From the NCBI RefSeq assembly GCF_000189775.2, contig NC_015555.1, positions 2,470,359-2,534,358 of the forward strand: a DNA stretch of 64,000 nucleotides, read 5' to 3'. Positions 43,883 through 53,145 of the stretch are shown in pieces (position 1 is the first letter of the stretch; each line of letters opens with the position of its first letter). The DNA is from Thermoanaerobacterium xylanolyticum LX-11 (GTDB lineage Bacteria > Bacillota > Thermoanaerobacteria > Thermoanaerobacterales > Thermoanaerobacteraceae). Below the pieces are notes generated by a model. It had not been told where the DNA came from, searched no databases, and saw only the letters and a program-made list of their open reading frames with translations. The position numbers were made by a program, and so were the translations under genes.

Positions 43883-43894
43883 CATCTACCCTCC

Positions 43895-44341
43895 TTAGAA
43901 TGGAAGATCATCTTCTGACTCTACCGGACTGAACCCATCAAAATCGCCGCCATCTAAGTCGATATCAAAATTATGAATATCCTTACTTAGATCTGGCATA
44001 AGATCGCTACCGCTGGATTTATTTGAGTCCAAAAATTTGACTTCGTCTGCCACAACTTCCGTAACCCAGTGGCGATTGCCGCTATTATCATCCCATGTGC
44101 GAGTTTGAATGCTGCCGGACACAGCCACCAATCTTCCCTTTTTAAGATTATTTCCACAAACTTCTGCCAGCTTTCTCCATGTAACGATGGGTATAAAATC
44201 AGCCAGCCTGTCTCCGTTCTGCTGCGTGTAATTCCTATTGACAGCAAGTGTAAATGTGGTCACAGGAACCATGTTTGCAGAAGCATACTTAAGGACAGGA
44301 TCTTTAGTCAAACGGCCTATCAATATAACCTTATTCAACAT
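43895..44341 (-). CDS. ssb: Single-stranded DNA-binding protein
   Basis: A 148-residue SSB: an OB fold starting LNKVILIGRLTKDPVLKYAS, with RNYTQQNGDRLADFIPIVTW and GSIQTRTWDDNSGNRHW, then an acidic linker and the C-terminal protein-interaction tip ESEDDLPF. The DDLPF tip recruits DNA replication and repair proteins. It lies between rpsF and rpsR as in most Firmicutes. Confidence 0.97.
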   Translation of the reverse strand: MLNKVILIGRLTKDPVLKYASANMVPVTTFTLAVNRNYTQQNGDRLADFIPIVTWRKLAEVCGNNLKKGRLVAVSGSIQTRTWDDNSGNRHWVTEVVADEVKFLDSNKSSGSDLMPDLSKDIHNFDIDLDGGDFDGFSPVESEDDLPF

Positions 44342-44362
44342 CATTAACCCACCTATCGTTCA

Positions 44363-44650
44363 TTATTTATCAACTTTTACGATTAAGTATCTCAATATAC
44401 CGTCTGTAATCTTGTATACTCTTTCAAGTTCATGTGGGACATCTACATTGCTTGTAAAGTTCATCAATACATAATATCCTTCAGTTTTCTTATCGATTTC
44501 ATATGCAAGCTTTTTTCTGCCCCACTCATCAACTTTAGTAATTTCTCCACCTTTTTCTGTTATGAGATTTTTAAATTTCTCAATTAAAGCAGGTCTTGCC
44601 TCGTCATTTACATCTGGAGAAATTATGAATATTGTTTCATACGCTCTCAT
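44363..44650 (-). CDS. rpsF: Ribosomal protein bS6
   Basis: The 95-residue protein has the S6 pattern [40 protein letters not shown] and the C-terminal [12 protein letters not shown]. It heads the rpsF-ssb-rpsR operon. A leader stem upstream is likely bound by the S6:S18 complex for feedback control. Confidence 0.98.
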   Translation of the reverse strand: MRAYETIFIISPDVNDEARPALIEKFKNLITEKGGEITKVDEWGRKKLAYEIDKKTEGYYVLMNFTSNVDVPHELERVYKITDGILRYLIVKVDK

Positions 44651-44664
44651 TCTTTCACCTCCTT

Positions 44665-44703
44665 ATGGACTTTACGGCCCTATTGGGCAAGGCGGCAATC
44701 CAT
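44665..44703 (-). promoter_or_regulatory. S6:S18-binding leader of rpsF
   Basis: Between DUF951 and rpsF the minus strand folds as ATGGA/TCCAT outside and GCCC/GGGC inside, with conserved GCCG and CCG elements in the internal loop. This is the layout of the rpsF leader motif bound by the S6:S18 dimer, which mimics their 16S rRNA site. It ends seven bases before the GGAGG of rpsF, so binding would block translation. Confidence 0.75.
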
Positions 44704-44715
44704 ATTGTTATTTTA

Positions 44716-44928
44716 TCATTGTTCATTTGGTTTTTCAACAGTTTTTATCACTTTTTTCATTCCTTTTTCAAATTTGGGCCTGGGCATTAAAACCATCCTT
44801 CCGCACTTTAAACACTTTATCCTTATGTCCATCCCAACCCTAAGCACTTCCCACTCATCGTTGCCACAAGGATGAACTTTCTTCATTTTTACAATATCAC
44901 CTACATTAATCTCTTTCGGCACTGACAT
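44716..44928 (-). CDS. DUF951 family protein
   Basis: A 70-residue protein matching DUF951: VGDIVKMKKVHPCGNDEWEV, GMDIRIKCLKCGRMVLMPRP. The conserved HPCG and CLKCG suggest a metal or nucleic-acid binding fold. ATG at 44928 overlaps the end of mscS; GTG at 44922 has better spacing from AAGGGTG and may be the real start. The neighbourhood rpsF-DUF951-mscS is widespread in Clostridia. Confidence 0.88.
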   Translation of the reverse strand: MSVPKEINVGDIVKMKKVHPCGNDEWEVLRVGMDIRIKCLKCGRMVLMPRPKFEKGMKKVIKTVEKPNEQ

Positions 44929-45793
44929 CACCCTTTTTATTTTTGTCTTCGATTGACACATTCATGTGAGGATATGGCAAATCAATGTTGTAGTCTTTAA
45001 AAAGCTTCTTAATCCTGTACCTTAGATCCCTTTCAACAGCCCACTGCTGCATTGGCTTTGCCATTGCTATTACAGTTATTTCCACTGTGGAATCTTTAAA
45101 GTTTGTTATTCCAAGAACTTTTGGACCATCTAAAAGGTCGGTTCTATCCCTTTTCATTTCTTCGCATATCTCATTAAGAGCTTCTATGACCCTATCTACA
45201 TCTTCTTCATAAGATACGGATACAGCCACAAGAGCTCTCATAGCACCTTTTGAATGGTTTGTCACAGATGTTATCTCTCCATTTGGTATGATGTTTAAAT
45301 CACCCGAGAAATCCCTTATTTTTGTGACTCTAAGCCCGATCTCCTCCACAGTACCAGAGAAATTGTTTATTGTTATGTAGTCCCCTACACCAAATTGGTC
45401 TTCAAATATTATGAAAAAACCATTAATGACGTCTTTCACAAGGCTTTGTGCTCCAAATCCTACAGCAAGGCTGCCTATACCAGCAACAGCCAATATCGAA
45501 CCCATTTTAAGCCCTAATATCTCAAGAATAGAATAAACAGCTACAAAATATATGACGTACTTTAAAATATTTTTGGTAAGAGAAGAAAGAGTCTTTACTT
45601 TTCGCTCAGAAAATTGAAGCTTCGACTTCTCTTGCATTATGTAAAATCGATCTATTAAAAGATACCCTAACTTTTTGGCAATATAAGCTATTATGATGAC
45701 TTTTATTATGTCAAAAGCATTTCCAAAAATTTTTATATCGTAAAGCTTCAATATTTGATCGTAAAATCTACTTATGTACTCCAATTTAAACAT
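44906..45793 (-). CDS. Mechanosensitive ion channel (MscS family)
   Basis: A 295-residue small-conductance mechanosensitive channel. Three transmembrane helices precede the pore-lining TM3 motif AVAGIGSLAVGFGAQSLVKD, followed by FFIIFEDQFGVGDYITINNF of the beta domain and a C-terminal alpha-beta domain. It releases solutes under hypo-osmotic stress. It lies between cvpA and DUF951. Confidence 0.94.
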   Translation of the reverse strand: MFKLEYISRFYDQILKLYDIKIFGNAFDIIKVIIIAYIAKKLGYLLIDRFYIMQEKSKLQFSERKVKTLSSLTKNILKYVIYFVAVYSILEILGLKMGSILAVAGIGSLAVGFGAQSLVKDVINGFFIIFEDQFGVGDYITINNFSGTVEEIGLRVTKIRDFSGDLNIIPNGEITSVTNHSKGAMRALVAVSVSYEEDVDRVIEALNEICEEMKRDRTDLLDGPKVLGITNFKDSTVEITVIAMAKPMQQWAVERDLRYRIKKLFKDYNIDLPYPHMNVSIEDKNKKGDVSAERD

Positions 45794-45801
45794 CCTTTCA
45801 T

Positions 45802-46335
45802 TTAAAGCAAAAGCAGTTTAACAAAGTCCTTATCTGTCAAAAACAGCTTTGCAAATTGAGACTTTTCTATGTAAGTCCAATAACTTAATGGCAGCATGCT
45901 ATTTACTACACTTAACAATCCAAACAGCAAAAATAGAAATGCAAATCCTTCTATAGCGCCTAAAATTCCGCCACCAACTCTGTTGAAAGTCCTTATGACA
46001 GGATAATCCATCAACTTATTGATAATTACTGCAACGGTTTTTAAAAACAGCAAAGACATCAAAAACGTAAATACAAAACTAATCAATATAACAATCATCT
46101 TCATCGATGCACCGCTTAAAACCGCATCACCGTATCCTGTAATCTTCACTATAAGACTTACCAATTTATTATTTCTCAATATCAATTGTTCTACAACTGG
46201 ATAAAATCTTTTAGTCAAAATCCACGATAACACAATGCTGGCCATCCCATATAGAGTCATGATAAATCCCTTGATGAAGCCAGTATATATAAAATAAGCT
46301 ATTATCAAAAGTATTGCCACATCAACAATATTCAT
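45802..46335 (-). CDS. CvpA family membrane protein
   Basis: A 177-residue protein with four hydrophobic segments, starting MNIVDVAILLIIAYFIYTGF and with the CvpA-type AIEGFAFLFLLFGLLS near the C-terminus. CvpA homologues were linked to colicin V production and envelope homeostasis; the function in Clostridia is not established. ATG at 46335 follows AAGGTGG by five bases. Confidence 0.85.
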   Translation of the reverse strand: MNIVDVAILLIIAYFIYTGFIKGFIMTLYGMASIVLSWILTKRFYPVVEQLILRNNKLVSLIVKITGYGDAVLSGASMKMIVILISFVFTFLMSLLFLKTVAVIINKLMDYPVIRTFNRVGGGILGAIEGFAFLFLLFGLLSVVNSMLPLSYWTYIEKSQFAKLFLTDKDFVKLLLL

Positions 46336-46472
46336 ATAAACCACCTTAAAATGCAACTACTATTATAATACACATATCTACATTTGTTTTCAACCTAAAA
46401 TGTCATCAGTGTATTAACAAGGTAAAAATTGTGAAAAATAAATATGAGATTGCTTAAAGGAGATGGGCTACA

Positions 46473-47027
46473 ATGAAACTGATAAACATAAATGACAAAA
46501 CTTGTTACAGCGATTTTAGCCTTGAATTTTCAAGATATTTTAATAAATTGTTTAATTTTAAGGACGAATTTGTCATAGTATGTATCGGCACAGATAGATC
46601 CACAGGAGATAGCCTCGGACCTATCGTGGGATACAAATTAAAAAACTATTTCTCTGATAAAATAGGCATATACGGCACATTAAATGAACCTGTCCACGCT
46701 AAAAACTTAAATGAAACTTTAAATAAAATAAACAAAGTACATAAGAATCCTTTTATAGTCGCTGTAGATGCATGTCTTGGCTCTTTAAACCATGTAGGGT
46801 GCATATCAATAGGTGAAGGATCGATAAAACCTGGCGCCGGTGTTTCTAAGGATTTGCCTCCTATCGGAAACATGTACGTGACCGGAATAGTAAATATATC
46901 AGGTTTTATGGAATTTATGGTTCTGCAGAATACGCGGCTTAATATCGTTATGAAAATGGCAGATATAATAACGTACGGCATAACACAATCTATAATGAAC
47001 ATCATAGACCTCAAAGAAAGGGCGTAA
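46473..47027 (+). CDS. yyaC: YyaC-type sporulation protease-like protein
   Basis: A 184-residue protein of the YyaC family, related to the germination protease GPR. Signatures are IVCIGTDRSTGDSLGPIVGY, HAKNLNETLNKINK and KPGAGVSKDLPPIGNMYVTG. It is one of the few plus-strand genes on this side of oriC and converges on cphA. It indicates a spore-forming host. AAAGGAG precedes the ATG. Confidence 0.92.
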   Translation: MKLININDKTCYSDFSLEFSRYFNKLFNFKDEFVIVCIGTDRSTGDSLGPIVGYKLKNYFSDKIGIYGTLNEPVHAKNLNETLNKINKVHKNPFIVAVDACLGSLNHVGCISIGEGSIKPGAGVSKDLPPIGNMYVTGIVNISGFMEFMVLQNTRLNIVMKMADIITYGITQSIMNIIDLKERA

Positions 47028-47043
47028 ATCACGCCCTTTCTTT
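47013..47043. terminator. Bidirectional terminator overlapping the yyaC and cphA stop codons
   Basis: AAAGAAAGGGCGT (47013-47025) is the inverse complement of ACGCCCTTTCTTT (47031-47043), with a five-base loop. Both stop codons lie in the loop region, so the convergent genes share one compact terminator. Confidence 0.9.
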
Positions 47044-49656
47044 GCTTTCATTGATATTAAATTGGCTTAATCTTATAAAATTGTTTATCGCATCGATTAT
47101 CGGTGTGTACTTTTCATAGAATATGACTATCAGATCGCCTGGCATTGCTTCATACATGGCTGCTTTTAGTGCATCCACTTCTTTCAAGATCACCTTTACA
47201 TCTTCTTTAGAAAGCCCACCTTTTAAGACGCCTATCTCAAGAAGTTTTGCCACTTCACCTGGTTTTCTCCCTCTTAAATCCAAGTCTTCTTTTATGTAGA
47301 CTTTGTCAAATCCTTCCCCACATATCTCTCCCACCTTCAGTGTGCTTGAATCGCTTCTGTCACCAGGCACACCTATGACGCCGATTAAACGATTTGGATT
47401 TAATTTGCGAGCGGATTCTATAACTTTCTTTATTCCATCGATGTTATGGCCATAATCTACCAATACTCTAAAACTTCCTATGTTGAATATGTTAAATCTG
47501 CCTGGATTGTGGTTTTCATCGCAGTAAAAAGACCTAATTCCTCTCGATATTACATTGACTGGAATCTTTATTCCATAGCATGCAGAAATTGATGCCATGG
47601 CATTTTCCACATTGTACAAGACTTTGCCGTTTAGCGTAGCTGGAATCTCATCGACCTTCACAATAGGTATGATTTCGCCATTTGCTATGACTATAGTATC
47701 GTCCTTTAAATATACAGATATTCCACCATTCTCAAGATGCCTTTTTATCGTCAGGTTGTTTTCGTGCATCGAAAAATATATGATCTTTCCCTTTGCTCTT
47801 TTCGCTATGTATGGTGTCATAGGATCATCTGCATTTAGTACAGAATAGCCATCCTTTTTTACTGCCTCAACAACCAGTGATTTTACAAAAGCCAGATCTT
47901 CTAATGTTTCAATGCCATCTATCCCAAGGTGATCTTCTGATATATTAGTGATTATGCCAATATCAGCTAAATCATATCCTAAGCCTTCTCTCACTATGCC
48001 ACCTCTGGCAGTTTCCAAAACTGCTGCATCGATATTTTTGTCTGCAAGGCATGTTCTAGCGCTTTTCGGCCCTGAATTGTCGCCTTTGTATATGCACACA
48101 TCATCTACGTAGATACCGTCAGTTGAAGTCATGCCTACCGTATAACCGTATATCTTAAGTATATGTGATATCATCCTCACAGTGGTAGTCTTTCCATTTG
48201 TCCCCGTCACTGATATGATTGGTATTGTAGCTTTGCTTCCCTTAGGATAAAGCATATCTATTATTGCCTTAGCTACATCTCTTGGTTTCCCTTGTGACGG
48301 ATAGTGGTGCATCCTTATTCCAGGCGCTGCATTGACTTCAATTATTGCACCATTCTCCCTATTTAAAGGCAGCGATATATTTTCCATAGTGATATCAATT
48401 CCTGCAATATCGAGTCCTATGGCTTTAGCTGCTCTTACAGCTATTTCAATATTATCTGGATGTATTTCTTTTGTCCTGTCTACTGCCGTTCCACCGGTGC
48501 TTAAATTAGCACTTTCTCTAAAATAAACGTACACGCCTTTTTGGGGAATATCATCTATGTTGTAACCCTGCTTTTTTAAGACGAATTGAGAAATGTTGTC
48601 TATATTTATCTTCGTAAGAGGTTTTTCGTGTCCAATACCTCTTAAAGGATTTTCATTTTCTATCTCCACCAGCTCTCTTATCGTATGTACGCCATCCCCT
48701 AATACTCTTGCAGGTATTCTCTCAGCCACTGCCACCACTCTGTCGCCTACGACTAAAACTCTATAATTTTTACCTTTGATGTGCTTTTCCACTATGACAA
48801 TATCGCTTATATTTTTAGCATTTCTGTAAGCAACAATAAGTTCCTCCTTGTTAGAAAGGTTTAAAAAGACGCCTTTTCCTTGATTGCCGTTGTAAGGCTT
48901 AACTACAACTGGATATCCAATTTCCTCAGCTATGGCAATAGCATCATTTTCATTGTACGCCACATCTCCTTCAGGAACTGGCAATCCATATTCTTTGATT
49001 ATTTTTTTCGTAAGAATTTTATCGCATGCTATGTCTACGGCAATGCAACTGGTATTTTGCGTTATGGTACCTTCTATCATCTTTTGATAGCGGCCATACC
49101 CAAGCCTCAATATGCTGCCATTTCCTACTCGCGTCACAGGTATTGATGCTTCTTCAGCAGCTTTTTTTATAGCCATCGTGCTGGGCCCTAATTCCACTTC
49201 TACGACGACTTTTCTAATCTGCTCCAACTCCTGCTGAAAATCAAAATCCTCACTGTTTATAAATTTATTTACCATTTTTACTGCTAACTTTGCAGATCTT
49301 AATGCACACTCTTCCAGTTCGTACTCGAAAATGACATTGTACATGTGCCCATCAATAAGTCGCGCTTTCCCAAATTTCACATCATAGCCCAACATATTTT
49401 GTATCTCCAGTATTATGTGCTCGGTCACATGGGGAAGATATGTTCCTTCCTCAAGCCTTTTTATAAATCCGCCTTCATAGCCGTATGAGCAGCAGTGTTT
49501 ACTTAAACCTGGAATTGTCTTTAAAAGCCTCTCATTAAATCCAGGTATGTCTTTCGTAGGTATATCATGATCACCTGTATCTACAACCATCTTTACAACA
49601 GGTCTATGACAGTATATGTTTCTGCCTCGATACACCTTTATGTCCTTTATATTCAT
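47029..49656 (-). CDS. cphA: Cyanophycin synthetase
   Basis: CphA polymerises aspartate and arginine into cyanophycin, a nitrogen store, using ATP. The 875-residue protein has the N-terminal domain, an ATP-grasp module (YPVVVKPYNGNQGKGVFLNL, VEKHIKGKNYRVLVVGDRVV) and a C-terminal Mur-ligase module with P-loop SVTGTNGKTTTVRMISH and HNPGRFNIFNIG. Length is normal for CphA. Its start touches the cphB stop, so synthesis and breakdown genes form one operon. Clostridia use cyanophycin during sporulation, which fits yyaC as a neighbour only by location. Confidence 0.96.
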   Translation of the reverse strand: MNIKDIKVYRGRNIYCHRPVVKMVVDTGDHDIPTKDIPGFNERLLKTIPGLSKHCCSYGYEGGFIKRLEEGTYLPHVTEHIILEIQNMLGYDVKFGKARLIDGHMYNVIFEYELEECALRSAKLAVKMVNKFINSEDFDFQQELEQIRKVVVEVELGPSTMAIKKAAEEASIPVTRVGNGSILRLGYGRYQKMIEGTITQNTSCIAVDIACDKILTKKIIKEYGLPVPEGDVAYNENDAIAIAEEIGYPVVVKPYNGNQGKGVFLNLSNKEELIVAYRNAKNISDIVIVEKHIKGKNYRVLVVGDRVVAVAERIPARVLGDGVHTIRELVEIENENPLRGIGHEKPLTKINIDNISQFVLKKQGYNIDDIPQKGVYVYFRESANLSTGGTAVDRTKEIHPDNIEIAVRAAKAIGLDIAGIDITMENISLPLNRENGAIIEVNAAPGIRMHHYPSQGKPRDVAKAIIDMLYPKGSKATIPIISVTGTNGKTTTVRMISHILKIYGYTVGMTSTDGIYVDDVCIYKGDNSGPKSARTCLADKNIDAAVLETARGGIVREGLGYDLADIGIITNISEDHLGIDGIETLEDLAFVKSLVVEAVKKDGYSVLNADDPMTPYIAKRAKGKIIYFSMHENNLTIKRHLENGGISVYLKDDTIVIANGEIIPIVKVDEIPATLNGKVLYNVENAMASISACYGIKIPVNVISRGIRSFYCDENHNPGRFNIFNIGSFRVLVDYGHNIDGIKKVIESARKLNPNRLIGVIGVPGDRSDSSTLKVGEICGEGFDKVYIKEDLDLRGRKPGEVAKLLEIGVLKGGLSKEDVKVILKEVDALKAAMYEAMPGDLIVIFYEKYTPIIDAINNFIRLSQFNINESKERA

Positions 49657-50477
49657 TATTTATCCTCCTCATTATATTTAAAAGGCTCCCTCAACATGAT
49701 ATCAAAACCATATCCAGACGGGAGTATATGCAGTGTAACATGTGTTAATGATAATATTTCATCAGGGCTTGACTCTGATACATTTGTGTTTTTTAGAGTC
49801 CTTCCATCTACAACAGTTACTGCATTTGAGCCGATGACTTTAAACTTGTCACCATCGACTACAATGGCAGTATCCTCATCTATTCCTACTCCAAGATTGT
49901 TGGGATTTTCAGCTATGGCCGTAAGCAATCTTCCAATCCTGCCTCTTTGAGCAAAATGTTGATCTATTATGACATTATTCAAAAGTCCCAACCCAGAAGC
50001 CATGTTTATGGTACATTTTCTCGGAGCTTCTTCGTCATCTCCACCTATTATCATTGTCCCTGACATAGCAGAAGCACCAGCACTTGTGCCAACTATAACC
50101 GTCCCTTTTCGCTTATTAAGTTCATTCAATAGTTTATCTACACCGCTTCCGCCAAGTATACTTGTAATCCTTAATTGATCTCCACCTGTAAAGAAAATGC
50201 ATGTGCTTTTTTTAAGCTTTTCTAAAGCAATCTCATCTTTTGCATCATCTCTTGAATCTATATTTACAGTTTCTACAATCCCAGCTCCTAACCTTTTAAA
50301 AATTTCTACATAATTTTTACCTACATCTTGCGGCTTTTCTGTTGCCGTAGTCATCACCACAATCCTGCCATTTTCACCACCTGATAACTTTATGACTTCT
50401 CTTAAGATTACACATTTATCTTTTTTGTCCTCCGCGCCACCAATTATGATTAGTTTTCCTGTTTTTATTTCATCCAT
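49656..50477 (-). CDS. cphB: Cyanophycinase
   Basis: CphB is an exo-acting serine peptidase that splits cyanophycin into beta-Asp-Arg dipeptides. The 273-residue protein shows IFFTGGDQLRITSI and the nucleophile elbow VGTSAGASAMSGTM, with IIDQHFAQRGRIGRLLTAI and GVGIDEDTAIVVDG downstream. No signal peptide is seen, so it acts in the cytoplasm. It precedes cphA. Confidence 0.96.
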   Translation of the reverse strand: MDEIKTGKLIIIGGAEDKKDKCVILREVIKLSGGENGRIVVMTTATEKPQDVGKNYVEIFKRLGAGIVETVNIDSRDDAKDEIALEKLKKSTCIFFTGGDQLRITSILGGSGVDKLLNELNKRKGTVIVGTSAGASAMSGTMIIGGDDEEAPRKCTINMASGLGLLNNVIIDQHFAQRGRIGRLLTAIAENPNNLGVGIDEDTAIVVDGDKFKVIGSNAVTVVDGRTLKNTNVSESSPDEILSLTHVTLHILPSGYGFDIMLREPFKYNEEDK

Positions 50478-50504
50478 CTATACGCCTCCACAGAAGTAAA
50501 AAAA

Positions 50505-50544
50505 TAAAAAACTTCAACCATATATAGTATGGCTGAAGTTTTTT
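50505..50544. terminator. Hairpin terminator between cphB and the lipid kinase gene
   Basis: ACTTCAACCATA (50511-50522) pairs with TATGGCTGAAGT (50528-50539) with one mismatch, extended by A5/T4 flanks. On the minus strand it terminates the lipid-kinase message before cphB. Confidence 0.85.
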
Positions 50545-50562
50545 GACAATATACTTTTTTAT

Positions 50563-51435
50563 TTAATTCGTACAAATTTTTACAGAATTCCTTTTCACGT
50601 TAAGGACTATAGTATTTGATAAAATGACTTCCCCGTCAACGCAAAGCGCCAACTCTTTTTCAGCGTCTATATGTATTTTCTCTGCTTTATAAGTCTCAAC
50701 GCATTTCAATGATGTGTGCTTTCCAAAGATAGCCATAGGAAGCAAGAAAAGCAGCTTAAACTTGCTAATCTCATTTACAATTATCACGTCTAAATATCCA
50801 TCATCCGGATTAGCATCAGGCAAAATTTTAAATCCACCGCCGTAAAAGCTGCAATTGCCAAATGCAGCCAACATTATCTTTCTCTTTATCATCTTTCCGT
50901 CTATATCTATCTTTACGTTGTATGGCTTGTATTTAAAAAGCACATTTATAAGGCTTAATGTATAAGCTAAAATTCCACTGAAAAATCTTTTAAACCTGGT
51001 TACTTGCACCGCAACATCTGCATCGATACCTATATTTGCCACATTATTGCATGTAATATACTTGTTTATGACAGCGCTATCAATAAACTTTGTGTTTTTC
51101 ATTAGTAGAATTTCTAATGCCTTATATACATCCTTTGGAATGCGGAAATACCTTGCAAAATCATTGCCAGTACCTAAAGGTATTATGCCAAGTGCTACGT
51201 TTGAATCTCTTATGCCATTGATAACCTCATGAACTGTCCCGTCGCCACCTACCGCTACCACAATTTCAAAATCATCTTTTATAGCTTCTCTCGCCAGTAC
51301 AGTCCCATGTCCGGGATATTTTGTTATAAAAAACTTGTACTTTATGTTTTTCTCATTCATATACTTCTCTATCTTAGGAATCATTTTGTATGCCTTACCA
51401 TTGCCAGCAGCGGGATTTACAATAAAGGCAATCAA
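50563..51435 (-). CDS. YegS/BmrU-family lipid (diacylglycerol) kinase
   Basis: A 290-residue DAGK-catalytic-domain protein. The N-terminus FIVNPAAGNGKAYKMIPKIE and the ATP motif VAVGGDGTVHEVINGI with LGIIPLGTGNDFARYF are diagnostic. The family phosphorylates diacylglycerol or related lipids. It lies eight bases downstream of the DUF4446 gene, apparently in the same operon. Confidence 0.92.
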   Translation of the reverse strand: MIAFIVNPAAGNGKAYKMIPKIEKYMNEKNIKYKFFITKYPGHGTVLAREAIKDDFEIVVAVGGDGTVHEVINGIRDSNVALGIIPLGTGNDFARYFRIPKDVYKALEILLMKNTKFIDSAVINKYITCNNVANIGIDADVAVQVTRFKRFFSGILAYTLSLINVLFKYKPYNVKIDIDGKMIKRKIMLAAFGNCSFYGGGFKILPDANPDDGYLDVIIVNEISKFKLLFLLPMAIFGKHTSLKCVETYKAEKIHIDAEKELALCVDGEVILSNTIVLNVKRNSVKICTN

Positions 51436-51442
51436 ATTATCC

Positions 51443-51946
51443 TCACCTCTGACCTTTTCTTGCCTTGTCTATAGCCTGTATTTCCTCAGCAGACAAAGGA
51501 TAATTTGATTGTGCTTTAATTATAGGTTTTGCAAATGTGGCTGTTTCATTTCTTCCATAGATACCCGATATTACTATTCCATTGTCATCGCTATCTAAAA
51601 GAGCTATCGAAAAACTTAAATCAGAACCAACATCATTAAAAGCATTATACCTTACAATTCCAACCTTTTTTATTGAAGCTTTCATTTCATTGTCTATCAT
51701 GCTTAGCTCTTTTCTGAATTTCTCCAACTTTTCGTTAAACTCGTCATTTTTGCTTATATTTTTAGCCAAAAGGTCAACTACATCCCCCATCTCTAGTTCT
51801 TTAATAAGCTTTTTATATTTATTTTTCAATTTTGTGTATTTTGAATTAATCACAATGACCACTATGAAATCTATTAATCCAAGGACAATTGCAAATAATA
51901 CAAGAAGATTCACATTTTTATTAAGCATCATCATAAGTTCCTGCAT
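51443..51946 (-). CDS. DUF4446 family protein
   Basis: A 167-residue protein with one N-terminal transmembrane helix (LLVLFAIVLGLIDFIVVIV), a coiled coil, and the DUF4446 core KVGIVRYNAFNDVGSDLSFS followed by ALLDSDDNGIVISGIYGRNE. This family is common near parA/parB in Clostridia. Function unknown. Confidence 0.9.
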   Translation of the reverse strand: MQELMMMLNKNVNLLVLFAIVLGLIDFIVVIVINSKYTKLKNKYKKLIKELEMGDVVDLLAKNISKNDEFNEKLEKFRKELSMIDNEMKASIKKVGIVRYNAFNDVGSDLSFSIALLDSDDNGIVISGIYGRNETATFAKPIIKAQSNYPLSAEEIQAIDKARKGQR

Positions 51947-51976
51947 AGTTTTTCTTCCTCCGCATATTAAGATTAT

Positions 51977-53122
51977 TTAAACAGCTTGCTTTGCTATGAT
52001 ATACAGTGCTTCAATAGCTTTATCAACTTCATCTTCTGTGTTAAAATATCCTATTCCAAATCTGACGGTTCCTGTTTTTATAGTGCCTATTGTCTGATGT
52101 GCCAATGATGAACAATGGAGTCCAGACCTCGTTGCTATATCAAATGCCTTATCCAATATATAGCTGACTTCGCCAGAATCAATATCGTTAATATTCACCG
52201 AAACGACGCCGACTCGTTTTTTTAAATCTTCGTTTCCATATAAGATAAGGTTAGGAATTTCTTTTACACCATCTATAAATCTCCTAACAAGCATACTTTC
52301 GTGATTCAAAATATTTTCTACCCCTACATTTCTCACAAATCTTACGCCTTCTTTTAAACCTGCAATCCCAGGCGTATTTGGCGTACCACTTTCCAACATA
52401 TCAGGCATCATATCAGGCTGATGTATGTTTTCCGAATTGCTACCTGTTCCCCCTTCTTTTATCGTCTTAAGTTTTATCGTATCTCCCACATAAAGCCCAC
52501 CAGTACCTTGAGGACCTAACAAAGATTTATGACCTGGAAATGCCAATAAATCAATATTGTCTTTTTCCACATCAATAGGATAACTTCCTGCAGTCTGGGC
52601 AGCATCTACAAGGAAATATATACCCATTTCCCGGGCAATACTACCTATTTCCCTTATTGGCATCAACGTTCCAGTCACGTTTGATGCATGGATCATGGCA
52701 ATCAGTTTTGTATTTTTCTTTATGGATTTCCTTACATCCTCCACATCGATATTTCCCTTTTCATCGCATTTGACTACAGTTAGTTCAATGTAATTTCTAT
52801 CCCTCAGCGCAATAAGCGGTCTTATCATTGAATTGTGTTCCATGCTGGACGTTATAACGTGATCGCCTTCGTTTAAAATTCCCTTTATGGCAATATTTAA
52901 TGAATCCGTCGTGTTAAGCGTAAAGACTATCCTCATAGGATCACTTATATTAAATAGATTGCAAAGTTCCTGTCTGGCTTCCAATATGTGCTTTCCAGAT
53001 TCTATTGCCAACCTGTGACTTCCTCTGCCTGGATTGCCACAGTATCTCATCACTCTATCAATCTCATCATAGACTGATTCAGGCTTAGGATACGATGTAG
53101 CTGCATTGTCAAAATAAATCAA
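51977..53122 (-). CDS. Cysteine desulfurase family aminotransferase
   Basis: A 381-residue class V PLP enzyme. The start MIYFDNAATSYPKPESVYDE, the HNSM region MEHNSMIRPL, the PLP lysine in LLAFPGHKSLLGPQGTGGLY and the sulfur-carrying Cys in SGLHCSSLAHQ fit a cysteine desulfurase of the EF2568-like group. It supplies sulfur, or selenium from selenocysteine. Immediately downstream of the DUF3343-HydE gene, it may feed sulfur handling linked to that protein. Confidence 0.9.
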   Translation of the reverse strand: MIYFDNAATSYPKPESVYDEIDRVMRYCGNPGRGSHRLAIESGKHILEARQELCNLFNISDPMRIVFTLNTTDSLNIAIKGILNEGDHVITSSMEHNSMIRPLIALRDRNYIELTVVKCDEKGNIDVEDVRKSIKKNTKLIAMIHASNVTGTLMPIREIGSIAREMGIYFLVDAAQTAGSYPIDVEKDNIDLLAFPGHKSLLGPQGTGGLYVGDTIKLKTIKEGGTGSNSENIHQPDMMPDMLESGTPNTPGIAGLKEGVRFVRNVGVENILNHESMLVRRFIDGVKEIPNLILYGNEDLKKRVGVVSVNINDIDSGEVSYILDKAFDIATRSGLHCSSLAHQTIGTIKTGTVRFGIGYFNTEDEVDKAIEALYIIAKQAV

Positions 53123-53145
53123 TGATAACCCTCCTATCGACTTTT

